This document shows, one piece after another, positions 33,968-42,971 of a DNA stretch of 64,000 bases (position 1 is the first letter of the stretch; every line of letters begins with the position of its first letter). The stretch is from the NCBI RefSeq assembly GCF_021021475.1, contig NZ_JAINWL010000002.1:620001-684000 (forward strand), in the 5' to 3' direction. The DNA is from Citromicrobium bathyomarinum. Lineage in GTDB: Bacteria; Pseudomonadota; Alphaproteobacteria; Sphingomonadales; Sphingomonadaceae. A program made the position numbers and the translations under genes. Below the pieces are notes generated by a model. That model was given only the letters and a program-made list of their open reading frames with translations, was not told the DNA's origin and did not search any database.

Positions 33968-34807
33968 CTATGCGCCAAATGCCTCCACCAGCATGTCCGC
34001 CACTGCGCGCACGGCTGGCGCGTGGCGCAGGTCGGCATGGATGACCAGCCACACGGGCCTCGGTTCGGGCTGGTCCGGTGCGACCCGCTCAAGATCGGCG
34101 CATGCGTCGCCCATGACGCAGGGCAGCAGGGCGACGCCGAGCCCCGAACGTGCGGCTGCGAACTGGGAGTGGAAATCGCCGGTGAGCAGATCCAGCGGTC
34201 GCGCACCCGCAAATTCTGCCAGCCAACGCTGCTGCGGCACATGTGCGAGGGTCTCGTCGAAGGCGATGAAGCGCCAGTCCGACGGCGGCTGTCCAGCGAC
34301 CGGGGCGCCCGCGTAGAGCGCGAAGCGAACCTCGCCGATGCGACGGACGATATTCTGCCGTCCCTGCGGCTCGACCATGCGCACTGCGAGGTCCGCCTGC
34401 CCGCTATCGAGCGAGGCGAGGTGCGAATTGGCCGACAGCGCGATCAACAGCTCGGGATGAGCAGTGCGCAGGTCGCCCATCGCCGGAATGATGACTTCGC
34501 TCACCAGTACCGGCGGCGCGGTCAGGCGCACCATGCCGGTCAGCGTTCCTTGCGCTGCATGGCTTGCGCGCTCGATCTTCTGCGCACCCCGTTCCATCTC
34601 CTGCGCGATGGCGGCAATTTCGCGGCCCTTCTCGGTCAGCGGCGTGGAGCGGGCGAGGCGGCGGATGAGCTGCTGGCCCACAGACTCTTCCAGCGCGGCG
34701 ATGCGGCGGGAGACCGTCGCATGGTTCACACCCAGCCTGCGCGCGGCTGCGGCCAGCGATCCCTCGCGTTCCAGCACGGCGAGCACTTGCAGGTCATCCC
34801 ACTTCAT
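33968..34807 (-). CDS. LysR-family regulator, divergent from aldo/keto reductase
   Basis: 279 aa from ATG 34807 (MKWDDLQVLAVLEREGSLAAAARRLGVNHATVSRRI); an ATG at 34846 would run through the operator-like repeat. The N-terminal winged helix is complete and the C-terminal effector domain has the usual two lobes (VRLTAPPVLVSEVIIPAM; GLGVALLPCVMGDA). It is divergent from the aldo/keto reductase across a 98-bp gap containing a perfect inverted repeat. It probably controls that reductase and itself. Confidence 0.92.
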   Translation of the reverse strand: MKWDDLQVLAVLEREGSLAAAARRLGVNHATVSRRIAALEESVGQQLIRRLARSTPLTEKGREIAAIAQEMERGAQKIERASHAAQGTLTGMVRLTAPPVLVSEVIIPAMGDLRTAHPELLIALSANSHLASLDSGQADLAVRMVEPQGRQNIVRRIGEVRFALYAGAPVAGQPPSDWRFIAFDETLAHVPQQRWLAEFAGARPLDLLTGDFHSQFAAARSGLGVALLPCVMGDACADLERVAPDQPEPRPVWLVIHADLRHAPAVRAVADMLVEAFGA

Positions 34808-34816
34808 CTGATCGTT

Positions 34817-34837
34817 TTTGCACAGATGGTGTGCAAA
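34817..34837. promoter_or_regulatory. LysR operator candidate
   Basis: TTTGCACA, a 5-bp centre, and TGTGCAAA form a perfect 21-bp dyad just upstream of the LysR start and 69 bp before the aldo/keto reductase start. It contains the T-N11-A type symmetry expected of LysR recognition sites. Placement in a divergent lysR/target gap supports the call. Confidence 0.6.
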
Positions 34838-34905
34838 CGCATTCAATTTCGCGGATTTGCGCGGGCGCTATGGTGGGCAGCGAAACCATCACAGGAGTCT
34901 TCATC

Positions 34906-35886
34906 ATGATCGCCCAACTTCCCCTCGGCACCGAAGGCCCGCAACTCCCGCAGCTTGGCCTGGGCTGCATGGGCATGTCCGAATTCTATGGCGAGACCGA
35001 CGACGCGCAGTCGCTGACCGTGCTCGATCGCGCCTACGAGCTTGGCGTGCGCATGTTCGATACTGCCGACATGTACGGCAATGGTCATAACGAGGAACTG
35101 CTCGCGCGCTTCCTGAAGCACGGTCGGCCCGAAGCCTTCGTCGCCACCAAGTTCGGCATTCGCAAAGCACCGGGCGAATATGCGCGCACGATCGACAACA
35201 GCCCGGACTATATCCGGCAGGCTTGCGACGCGTCGCTCCAGCGGCTCGGGGTGGAGCGGATCGACCTCTACTATGTCCACCGCGCGGAGGCCGGTCGCAA
35301 TATCGAGGATACGATGGGCGTGCTCGCCGATCTGGTCGCAGCGGGCAAGATCGCGCGCATCGGCCTGAGCGAGGTCTCTGCCGACACCCTGCGGCGCGCG
35401 CATGCTGTCCATCCGGTTGCGGCGGTGCAGAGCGAATATTCGCTGACCACGCGCGATATGGAGGTCGAGGTGCTGCCCACTTGCCGCGAGCTGGGCATTG
35501 CCTTCGTCGCTTACAGCCCGCTCGGCCGTGGGCTCCTCTCCGGCGCGCTCGACCGCGAAGCCCTCTCGGAAGATGATTTCCGACGCCATACACCGCGTTT
35601 TTCGGAAGATGCGCTGGAAGCCAACACCGCGCGGCTCGGCACCCTGACCGCCATCGCCGACCAGCGCGAGGCCACTGCGGCTCAAGTCGCGCTGGCATGG
35701 GCACTGGCCAAGGGCGTCTTTGCAATCCCCGGCACCAAGCGGCTGACCTATCTGGAGCAGAACATCGCAGCCGCCAGCCTAACCCTGTCCGATGATGACA
35801 TTGCCCGGCTCGACAGCGCCTATGCCCCCGGCACCTTCGTGGGCGAACGCTATACTGCCGAGGGCATGAAGGGAGTGAACGCGTAA
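34906..35886 (+). CDS. Aldo/keto reductase
   Basis: 326 aa, ATG at 34906 after AGGAG. The AKR tetrad is visible: D52, Y57 (FDTADMYGNGHNEELL), K82 (FVATKFG) and H125 (LYYVHR). The pattern LGLGCMGMSEFYG and the C-terminal IPGTKRLTYLEQN place it with the bacterial AKR13/YakC-type enzymes that reduce aldehydes or ketones with NADPH. It is controlled by the divergent LysR gene (inference). The specific substrate is unknown. Confidence 0.94.
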   Translation: MIAQLPLGTEGPQLPQLGLGCMGMSEFYGETDDAQSLTVLDRAYELGVRMFDTADMYGNGHNEELLARFLKHGRPEAFVATKFGIRKAPGEYARTIDNSPDYIRQACDASLQRLGVERIDLYYVHRAEAGRNIEDTMGVLADLVAAGKIARIGLSEVSADTLRRAHAVHPVAAVQSEYSLTTRDMEVEVLPTCRELGIAFVAYSPLGRGLLSGALDREALSEDDFRRHTPRFSEDALEANTARLGTLTAIADQREATAAQVALAWALAKGVFAIPGTKRLTYLEQNIAAASLTLSDDDIARLDSAYAPGTFVGERYTAEGMKGVNA

Positions 35887-35890
35887 GTAC

Positions 35891-37189
35891 TCACCCCGCG
35901 ACCGTGCCATCTCCTTCCCGGCCATCCAGAAAGGCCGCACGATCGAGATGGCCGGTTGCCCTGAGCAGTGCGGCCTGCGCCATCAGCACGTCGCTGCGCG
36001 CCCGGGCGAGGGCGAGCTGGGCAGAGCGATAGCTCTGTTCGGCAAGCAGAATGTCGATCGTCGAGCGCAGGCCGAATTCGTATTCCGCGCGCACCCCGTC
36101 GAGCGCGATCTGTGCGGCTTCCAACCCGTCGCGGCTGGCCGTTTCGCGTTGCTTTGCGGCTTGAAGGGTGGCCCAGGCGGTCTCGACCGAACGCATGGTT
36201 TCGCGCAGCTCTGCCTGGACGGCGTAACGATCGGCGCGCGCGGTCGCTTCCGCCTCGCGCACTCTCGATGCCACCAGCCCGCCGGTCAGCAAGGGAATGC
36301 GCAAGGTGACACCGACGCTCGCGGCACTGTCGTAATCCCGCAAGCTGCCTCCCGCGTCTTCCACGCCGCGGCCATAGGCGCCCGCAAGCTCGATGCTTGG
36401 TGCGCCGTCTGCCCGAGCGCGGTCGATCCTGGCTCTGGACGCATCGACGATGCGGAGACGTTCGAGCAGACGGGGATTGGCGAGTTCGGCAGCAGCGCGC
36501 GCATCGGCGAGGTCGGCGGGAAGCATCCCGGGTGGGGGCACTTCGTCCTCCAGCGCGCCCGGTTCCTCTCCCACCACCGCGCGATAGGCTGCGCGCGCGC
36601 TTGCAAGAGCGGCCTCGGCATCGGCGAGATTGGCGACGACGCTCGATCGCTGGGCCTGCAACTGGGCAACGTCGGTCCGCGTTGCTTCGCCCAGATCGAA
36701 ACGCGATTGTGCCTCGCCTATCTGCCGGTCGAGCCGCTCGATCCCGATCCGCGCGACCTCGACCGCTTCCTGTGCGAACAGCAGGTCGGCATAGGCCGCG
36801 ACCACCCGCTCGAGCACCGCCGCCTCATTGTCGCGCACCACCTGTGCGCCCGCCGCGACATCTGCCGAGGATGCTCGGACGGCTGAGGATACGCGGCCGC
36901 CGGTCCAGATCGGCATGGCCGCTTGCAGATCGGCGCTACTCGCGCTCCCGCGGCCGAGATCGTCGTAGCCTGCGCCGGCAACTGCGGAGAGCGAGGGCCG
37001 ACCCTCGGCCCGCGCCTGTTCGGGGGCCTCCTCAAGCGCCTCCTGCCGGGCCTGCGCCTCGGCCAGCGTGGGATTGGTGGCATAGGCTGCCGCAATCGCA
37101 TCGCGCAACGTGTCGGCCTGGGCGGGAGCCGCGCCGAGCAGCGCCGCTCCGCCGAGCAGCGCGGCTCTTGTCATGATGCCTCTAGTCAT
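35891..37189 (-). CDS. TolC-family outer-membrane channel
   Basis: 432 aa. The start at ATG 37189 overlaps the permease stop by 8 bp; ATG 37174 is also possible. The signal peptide MTRAALLGGAALLGAAPAQA is followed by the TolC opening DTLRDAIAAAYATNPTLAEAQARQEAL. Two OEP repeats follow, with long alanine/arginine-rich helices and the EYEFGLRSTIDILLAEQSYRSAQLALARA block. There is no lipobox, unlike the NodT protein at 30.8 kb. It is the last gene of the adaptor-ATPase-permease-channel operon, so it serves as its outer-membrane exit. Confidence 0.92.
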   Translation of the reverse strand: MTRGIMTRAALLGGAALLGAAPAQADTLRDAIAAAYATNPTLAEAQARQEALEEAPEQARAEGRPSLSAVAGAGYDDLGRGSASSADLQAAMPIWTGGRVSSAVRASSADVAAGAQVVRDNEAAVLERVVAAYADLLFAQEAVEVARIGIERLDRQIGEAQSRFDLGEATRTDVAQLQAQRSSVVANLADAEAALASARAAYRAVVGEEPGALEDEVPPPGMLPADLADARAAAELANPRLLERLRIVDASRARIDRARADGAPSIELAGAYGRGVEDAGGSLRDYDSAASVGVTLRIPLLTGGLVASRVREAEATARADRYAVQAELRETMRSVETAWATLQAAKQRETASRDGLEAAQIALDGVRAEYEFGLRSTIDILLAEQSYRSAQLALARARSDVLMAQAALLRATGHLDRAAFLDGREGDGTVAG

Positions 37190-39602
37190 GGCGCAGCGCC
37201 CATGCCGGAGCGGTACGGCTCGCGCGGAGCGACTGGCCGAGGACGGTGAGCACCGCGATCGCGATCGCGACCAGACTGGCCCCGATGAAAAACAGCGGCG
37301 AGAGGGCGATCCGGTCATCGAAGCCTGCCAGCCAGGTGCGCATCGCAAAATAGGCGAGCGGCCATGCGATCAGGTTCGCGATCAGCACCGGCCGCATGAA
37401 CTGGCCGACCAGCAGCTTGACGATGTCGGTCGCCGATGCACCGAGCGATTTGCGGATGCCGATTTCCTTCACCCGCCGCGCGGTGTTGAAGGAGGCTAGG
37501 CCCCACAGACCGACCATCCCGATCAGCACCGCAAGCCCCGCGCCGATGGCGAACAGGCGCGCGGCGCGTTCGTCGTCTTCATAGAACTCGGCGAGGCGCA
37601 TGGACGCGCCTCCCGCGTCGAAGGGCACGTTGTCTGCGGCTTCGTTCCAGACGGAGTGGACAGCCGATGCGATCTCTCGCGGATTACCGTTAAACCGGAT
37701 GTTCGCCACCGGGAACGCGGGCATATCGCCGTTATATTGGAAGTACGTGGCCGCATGGGGTTCGCGAGGGGTGAAGAACCGCAGATCCTCGACCACGCCG
37801 ACGATCTCGTAATCGTCGTTCGCTCCCCGGACGACCTGACCGACGGCCTCCTGTGGATCTGAAAAACCCAAGGCCCTGCTGCCCGAGCGGTCGACAAGTA
37901 TGTTCGCTATCTGGCCGCTTTCGCGCCGCGACACGTCGTCGAGTCGGAATTCGTCCCCCAGCAGCCGACCGGCAATCGGTTTTGCCCCGATAGCCTCGAA
38001 GAAGTCCGGACCCGTTGAAATGCGACGAAGCGACGGGCCGGGGCCGGTCGCGCCGGGTGGAGAGACAGTGCTGAAATTGACCGTTCCGGTGCCACCGGGG
38101 GCGCTATCTGCGATCCCGACCGAACGCACGCCAGGTAAGGCCTTCCAACGCTCTATCATCGCGACGCGCTGGCTGCGCGATAGTGCAGCAGCATCGAAAG
38201 AATTGACCACCAGAAGGCCGTCGCGTTCGAAGCCCAGATCGCTGTTGCGCACGTGCTGCATTTGCGCCGCGAGGACCAATGTGCCGATCAGGAACGCGGT
38301 GGCGAGGCCGAATTGCAGCGCAACCAGCGCTTCGCGCACACGGGTCGCCGACTTGCCGCCGCCGGGTGCCCGCGAGGAGGCGAGCACGGCGGCGGGCCGA
38401 TAGACCGAGATCGCCAATGCCGGATAGCTACCTGCCGCAAGCCCGATGATGACGGCCAGCATGATGAGCGCCGGGATCACGAGAGCGTAAGGAATTGCGA
38501 GGCTCAGGCCACCGGCTGCATTGACGAGCGGGAGTGCAATTTCGGCGAGGATGAGGCCGACGAGACACGCGAGTGCCGCATTCAGCACCGCCTCTGCCAG
38601 CAACTGGGCGATGATCGCGCCGCGTGTCGCCCCGCTGACCTTGCGGATGGCGATCTCACGGGCCCGCAGGACGGACCGTGCGGTGGCGAGGTTTACGTAG
38701 TTGACCATGGCGATGAGCAGGGTCAGCACGCCGACTATGCCGAGCGTCACGACAGTCAAACGGAGGCTTGCGGTCGCCTGGCCTTCAGGCGTCAGGTGAC
38801 CCTCCGCCAGAGGTTGCAACCGCAGGCTCATAACGTCGGCGGCATCGCTGCCGAGATCGTCTATGGCGCTGCGTTTCACCAGCTGCGCCATGGAATCCTC
38901 GAACACGGGGATGTCTCTGGGGTCTTCCATTCGAACGAAGGTTTGCACCTGGCTCGAACCCCAGTTGTACCAGACTTCGTTCGGCGGATTTTTCGGTAAC
39001 GGGGTCGCAATGTCGAAATTTATCTCGGTCGCGTCGGGCATGTCCCGGAAGACCGCGGTGACGCGGTAGTTTTGCGGCTCATCATAGGTGGCGGTGATCA
39101 TCCGGCCGATCGGATCGCGATCCTGAAACAGACTGCGAGCCAATGTCTCGCTGATAATGGCGCTGTTGGGTCGGGCGAGCGCGCTATCCCTGTCACCCGC
39201 GACCAGGGGCAATTCGATGACGTCGAGGAATGCTGGATCGACCTGGACAAAATCCGTCAGCGTCGATGACCCGCCGCGCAAAATCGAACCTCTGTCGACG
39301 CCGCCGCGCAACCGTGTGCCGACCAGCCCGGGATGCTCTGCGCGCAATTCTTCCAGCAGGCCCCCCATGGTGGAATCGAACGCTCCGTTGAACGGGCTGT
39401 CCGGGATGTTCCACTCCGCCTGAATCAGATAGGTCTCCTCGTGATTGGGCAGCCACTTCTCGAAACTCGTCTCGAACCGGACATAGAGGCCCAGCACGAT
39501 GAACACGGCGATGCCGATCGCCAGCCCGCCGATGTTCAGCGCGGCATAAAGCTTGTGCCGGGTGAGCGAGCGGTAAAGCGAGAGGAGGCCAAAGCGGTTC
39601 AT
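37182..39602 (-). CDS. MacB/FtsX-type ABC transporter permease, tandem PCD-FtsX
   Basis: 806 aa. The first transmembrane helix near residues 20-42 (AALNIGGLAIGIAVFIVLGLYV) is followed by a large periplasmic MacB_PCD domain. A first FtsX three-helix block (about 283-400) is then followed by a second helix, second periplasmic domain and second FtsX block at the end. This duplicated 8-TM arrangement is the about 800-aa ABC3 permease type, not the four-helix MacB. Such systems move lipids, peptides or antibiotics out of the periplasm. Its ATPase is the next gene upstream. Confidence 0.93.
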   Translation of the reverse strand: MNRFGLLSLYRSLTRHKLYAALNIGGLAIGIAVFIVLGLYVRFETSFEKWLPNHEETYLIQAEWNIPDSPFNGAFDSTMGGLLEELRAEHPGLVGTRLRGGVDRGSILRGGSSTLTDFVQVDPAFLDVIELPLVAGDRDSALARPNSAIISETLARSLFQDRDPIGRMITATYDEPQNYRVTAVFRDMPDATEINFDIATPLPKNPPNEVWYNWGSSQVQTFVRMEDPRDIPVFEDSMAQLVKRSAIDDLGSDAADVMSLRLQPLAEGHLTPEGQATASLRLTVVTLGIVGVLTLLIAMVNYVNLATARSVLRAREIAIRKVSGATRGAIIAQLLAEAVLNAALACLVGLILAEIALPLVNAAGGLSLAIPYALVIPALIMLAVIIGLAAGSYPALAISVYRPAAVLASSRAPGGGKSATRVREALVALQFGLATAFLIGTLVLAAQMQHVRNSDLGFERDGLLVVNSFDAAALSRSQRVAMIERWKALPGVRSVGIADSAPGGTGTVNFSTVSPPGATGPGPSLRRISTGPDFFEAIGAKPIAGRLLGDEFRLDDVSRRESGQIANILVDRSGSRALGFSDPQEAVGQVVRGANDDYEIVGVVEDLRFFTPREPHAATYFQYNGDMPAFPVANIRFNGNPREIASAVHSVWNEAADNVPFDAGGASMRLAEFYEDDERAARLFAIGAGLAVLIGMVGLWGLASFNTARRVKEIGIRKSLGASATDIVKLLVGQFMRPVLIANLIAWPLAYFAMRTWLAGFDDRIALSPLFFIGASLVAIAIAVLTVLGQSLRASRTAPAWALRHD

Positions 39603-39615
39603 GAATGCGTCCTCC

Positions 39616-40305
39616 TCAGATTGCGCGCATGGCGCTGGCGACGATCCGGCCGTCGAGCATGTCGATCCGCCGTTTCGCCATGTCCGCGTGGCTGGGGGAG
39701 TGGGTGACCATCACGATGGTCGCACCACCGGCGTTGAGCGCGGTGAGGATGTCCATCACCTGCTCCCCATTGGCGGTGTCGAGATTGCCGGTCGGTTCGT
39801 CGGCGAGGATCAGCTTGGGCTGGCCCACGATGGCGCGAGCGATGGCGGCGCGCTGCTGCTGGCCGCCCGATAGCTGGTGCGGGAAATGGCGCGCACGGTG
39901 GGCGATGCCGACCGTGTCCATCGCCGCAGCGACCCGCTCCGCCTTGTTGCCGGACACATCCTTGCGATAGGCGAGGCCCAGTGCGATGTTCTCCTCGATC
40001 GTCAGTTCGTCGATCAGGTTGAAGCTCTGGAAAACGAAGCCCAACTGCGCAGCGCGGAACTTCGCCAGCGCTTTTTCATCCATGGCGGCAAGGTCTTCTT
40101 CGCCGAACCAGTAGTGGCCCGAGGTCGGCCGGTCGATCGTCCCCAGCGTGTTGAGCAGGGTGGATTTGCCGCAGCCAGAGGGCCCCATGATGGCGAGGAA
40201 TTCGCCCTCCGCCACCTCCAGGTTCACATCGACCAGCGCGGTCGTTTCGACTTCGTCGGAGGCGTAGCGGCGTTCGATATTCTCGAGCTTGATCACGAAA
40301 TTCAT
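39616..40305 (-). CDS. ABC transporter ATP-binding protein (MacB/LolD type)
   Basis: 229 aa from the ATG at 40305, preceded by AGAGGG. Walker A GPSGCGKST is near residues 42-50. The Q-loop is FVFQSFNLI, the signature LSGGQQQR, Walker B LILADEPTGNLD, and the H-loop VTHS. The D-loop sequence and small size place it in the LolD/MacB family serving FtsX-type permeases. It lies 8 bp after the adaptor gene and 13 bp before the permease gene in one operon. Confidence 0.95.
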   Translation of the reverse strand: MNFVIKLENIERRYASDEVETTALVDVNLEVAEGEFLAIMGPSGCGKSTLLNTLGTIDRPTSGHYWFGEEDLAAMDEKALAKFRAAQLGFVFQSFNLIDELTIEENIALGLAYRKDVSGNKAERVAAAMDTVGIAHRARHFPHQLSGGQQQRAAIARAIVGQPKLILADEPTGNLDTANGEQVMDILTALNAGGATIVMVTHSPSHADMAKRRIDMLDGRIVASAMRAI

Positions 40306-40313
40306 CCCTCTTT

Positions 40314-41609
40314 TCAGCGGATATTGATGGTGTCGCCCTTCACCCGGGCGAGATTGCTGGTGACGATGCGCTGCCCCGGTTCGAGGCCGGACAGGATCTC
40401 GGCCTGGCGCGGATTGCGGCGACCGAGAGTGACGGAGACCCGGCGGGCGTGATTGCCATCGGGATCGATCACGAAGACCGAAGATCCGCCTTCGCTCAGC
40501 CACGCTCCGACCGGGGCAATCAGTGCGGGCTTCGCCGCGCCGAGCGTGATCCGCACGTCGAGCGTCTGTCCGCGATTGAGCGGCTGTTTAGGCAGCTGTT
40601 GGAAGGTCAGTTCGACGCGGAAGCGGCCATCGGTAACGGTGGGCAGGACCTTGGATACGGTCAGCGTCGCGCCGTCGGAGGTGGTCGCCTTCTGACCGAC
40701 CTCGACCCGGCCGAGATAGTATTCGTCGACATCGGCCTCCAGCTTCCAGTCGCCTTCGCTGTCGACCTGACCGGCAGGGTCGCCCGGCGCGAGCGTCTGG
40801 CCTGGCTGAAGCGGGAAATTGGTCAGGCGGCCGGCCATCGGCGCGCGGATCGTCAGCGCATCGAGGCTGCCGCGCACGGCGGACAGGTTGCTCTGCAAAC
40901 GCGCGCGGGTGGCGTCGAGCATGCGGCCCTGCGTGGCGGTGATTCCCGCCTCGGTGGCGCGGCCCTGACGCAGCTGGGCGAGGCGCTGCGACTGGTAGTC
41001 GACCTCTTCCTGATAGCTTTTGACCCCGGCATCGGAGACGAAGCCCTTGTCGTGCAGCTGCTGGCGGATATCGAGCTCGCGCCGTGCTCGGACCAGATCG
41101 TACTCCGCCGCCGCGACTTGCCCCGCGCGATCGACGCGGGAGCGCTGGATACCCAGGTTCTCGCCCGCGACACCGCCCAGCTGGCTGGCGATCTGTGCTT
41201 CCTGGCTGAGCACGGTGAGTTCGAGATCGGGGTTGGCGAGCCGGGCGAGTGGCTGGCCCTTGGTAACCAGCGCGCCGTCCTGCACGAACAGCTCTTCCAC
41301 CTGACCCCCGCTCATCACGCCGACGAGGGTGGTCGTGGCGGGCACCACGCTCGCGCGGACCGGCAGGTAATCGTCGAAGGCGGCGCGGGTCACTTCGCCT
41401 GTCTGGATGTCGTCCGCATCGACATTGGTCGAACCGCTCGCGGGGATCGCGCGCCATCCGACAAAGGCGATCGCGATCACCGCGATGGCGATCAGCAAAC
41501 GCTTGTCGCGCCACCACGGCACCTTCTTCTTTTCGACCTTGCGATCCATCGCGGCACCGGGTGCGGGCGTAGACAAACTGTTGGACTGTTCGGCTGTGTG
41601 CGTCATCAT
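40314..41609 (-). CDS. MacA-like periplasmic adaptor (HlyD family)
   Basis: 431 aa; MM at the start leaves 41609 or 41606. The N-terminal inner-membrane helix is LLIAIAVIAIAFVGWRAI (about residues 38-56). The lipoyl half-motif is GGQVEELFVQDGALVTKGQPLARLANPDLEL. A coiled-coil hairpin (about 128-240) is followed by LDALTIRAPMAGRLTNFPLQPGQTLAPGDP, a beta-barrel and the C-terminal membrane-proximal domain ending LARVKGDTINI. It links the ABC permease to the TolC channel. It is the first gene of the operon and is divergent from the two-component system 42 bp away. Confidence 0.93.
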   Translation of the reverse strand: MMTHTAEQSNSLSTPAPGAAMDRKVEKKKVPWWRDKRLLIAIAVIAIAFVGWRAIPASGSTNVDADDIQTGEVTRAAFDDYLPVRASVVPATTTLVGVMSGGQVEELFVQDGALVTKGQPLARLANPDLELTVLSQEAQIASQLGGVAGENLGIQRSRVDRAGQVAAAEYDLVRARRELDIRQQLHDKGFVSDAGVKSYQEEVDYQSQRLAQLRQGRATEAGITATQGRMLDATRARLQSNLSAVRGSLDALTIRAPMAGRLTNFPLQPGQTLAPGDPAGQVDSEGDWKLEADVDEYYLGRVEVGQKATTSDGATLTVSKVLPTVTDGRFRVELTFQQLPKQPLNRGQTLDVRITLGAAKPALIAPVGAWLSEGGSSVFVIDPDGNHARRVSVTLGRRNPRQAEILSGLEPGQRIVTSNLARVKGDTINIR

Positions 41610-41651
41610 GTCGCCAGTATCGCCGAACAGGGCTGAAAGACCTAAGTTACT

Positions 41652-42971
41652 ATGATCGCACGAAAATCCAGCAGCGCCTCTGCATCCGAGCGTCCGTCGC
41701 CGGACACTGTGTCCGCAAATGGACAGCAGGGCGAAGCGTCAAGCGCAAAAGCGGGGCTGGCGATTCTGCTGATCGACGACCGGCCGGAAGTCGCCAGCGC
41801 GATGGAAATCGCGTTTCGCATGGCCGGGCACAGCCTGACCGTGGTGCACGAGCCGGAGGAGGCGTTCTCGCAGCTCGCGCGGTCCCGCTTCGATGGGATC
41901 GTGCTCGACCTCAATTTTACCCCGGGGAAAAGCGACGGCAAGGAAGGGCTTGCCTGTCTCGCCCGGATCATGGCGGACGACCCGGCGGCGTGCGTCGTGG
42001 TGCTGACCGCGCATGGCGGGGTGCGCATGGCGGTTGCCGCGATGCAGGCGGGCGCGCGCGACTTCGCGGTCAAGCCTTGGAACAATGTCGACCTGATCGG
42101 CAAGGTGGAAGCTGCCGTGGCGCGCGAGCCGACCGCGCCCGCTGCGGGCGCAACTGCTGCCGAGCGCACCATGCCGCCAGCGCGCATCCTTGGCGAAAGC
42201 GCGCCAATCGAGGAATTGCGCCAGCTGATCCGCCGGGTCGGGCCGACGATGGCGGGCGTCGCCATCACCGGACCTTCAGGGGCGGGGCGGATGCTGAGCG
42301 CGCTCGCGGTGCATGCCGCTTCTGCGGATGCGCAGAACATGCCGCTGCGGATCGATCTGCGCGAGGAAGGCGCGCTCGACGCAATCGGGGATGCTGCAGG
42401 CAGCGTGATCCTGCGTTATCCAGACCGGCTCGGCGAACTGGCGCAGGATCGCCTCGCCGCAAGGCTCTCCGAGAACATTCGCCCGATCGCGATCGTCGAC
42501 CGGCCCGATGCGCTGACGCCTGCGCTCCGCCGACGGATCGCGACGATCGAGTTTGCCGTACCTCCTCTCGCGCAGCGGCGCGCGGACATCCCCATCCTGG
42601 CGCGCCATTTTGTGACCGATGCAGCGATTCGCTTCGGCCGCGCCATCCCGCGCATTACCGAAGCGGCCGAGACGGCCTTGCGTGAGGCGGACTGGCCCGG
42701 CGAAGTGCGAGGGCTCGCCGCGGAGATGGAACGTGCGGTGTTGCTCTCCGATGATGGCATGATCGATACCGCAGCCTTGTCGATCGGTACGCCCGTTGTG
42801 GCCAGCGCTCCTGCCGAGAACAACGCGCCCAGCTTCGATCTCGACCGCACGGAAAAGGCGATGATCGCCGCCGCGCTGGCAGAGCACCATCACAATGTCA
42901 GTCACGCGGCTAAGGCACTTGGGCTCAGCCGCGGGGCGCTGTACCGCCGGATGGAGCGCCACGGGCTATGA
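41652..42971 (+). CDS. NtrC-like response regulator with degenerate AAA+ domain
   Basis: 439 aa. The receiver domain has acidic pair D42/D43, phosphoacceptor D86 (GIVLDLNF), T119 and K141 (VKPW). The C-terminus is a Fis-type helix-turn-helix (EHHHNVSHAAKALGLSRGALYRRMERHGL). The central domain (about 175-345) aligns with sigma-54 activators but is shortened. Its Walker A reads GPSGAGRM without the lysine, no GAFTGA loop is visible and the Walker B position is VILRYPDRLG. It is therefore unlikely to hydrolyse ATP or activate sigma-54. It probably acts as a plain Fis-type DNA-binding regulator of the divergent ABC operon. Confidence 0.9.
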   Translation: MIARKSSSASASERPSPDTVSANGQQGEASSAKAGLAILLIDDRPEVASAMEIAFRMAGHSLTVVHEPEEAFSQLARSRFDGIVLDLNFTPGKSDGKEGLACLARIMADDPAACVVVLTAHGGVRMAVAAMQAGARDFAVKPWNNVDLIGKVEAAVAREPTAPAAGATAAERTMPPARILGESAPIEELRQLIRRVGPTMAGVAITGPSGAGRMLSALAVHAASADAQNMPLRIDLREEGALDAIGDAAGSVILRYPDRLGELAQDRLAARLSENIRPIAIVDRPDALTPALRRRIATIEFAVPPLAQRRADIPILARHFVTDAAIRFGRAIPRITEAAETALREADWPGEVRGLAAEMERAVLLSDDGMIDTAALSIGTPVVASAPAENNAPSFDLDRTEKAMIAAALAEHHHNVSHAAKALGLSRGALYRRMERHGL

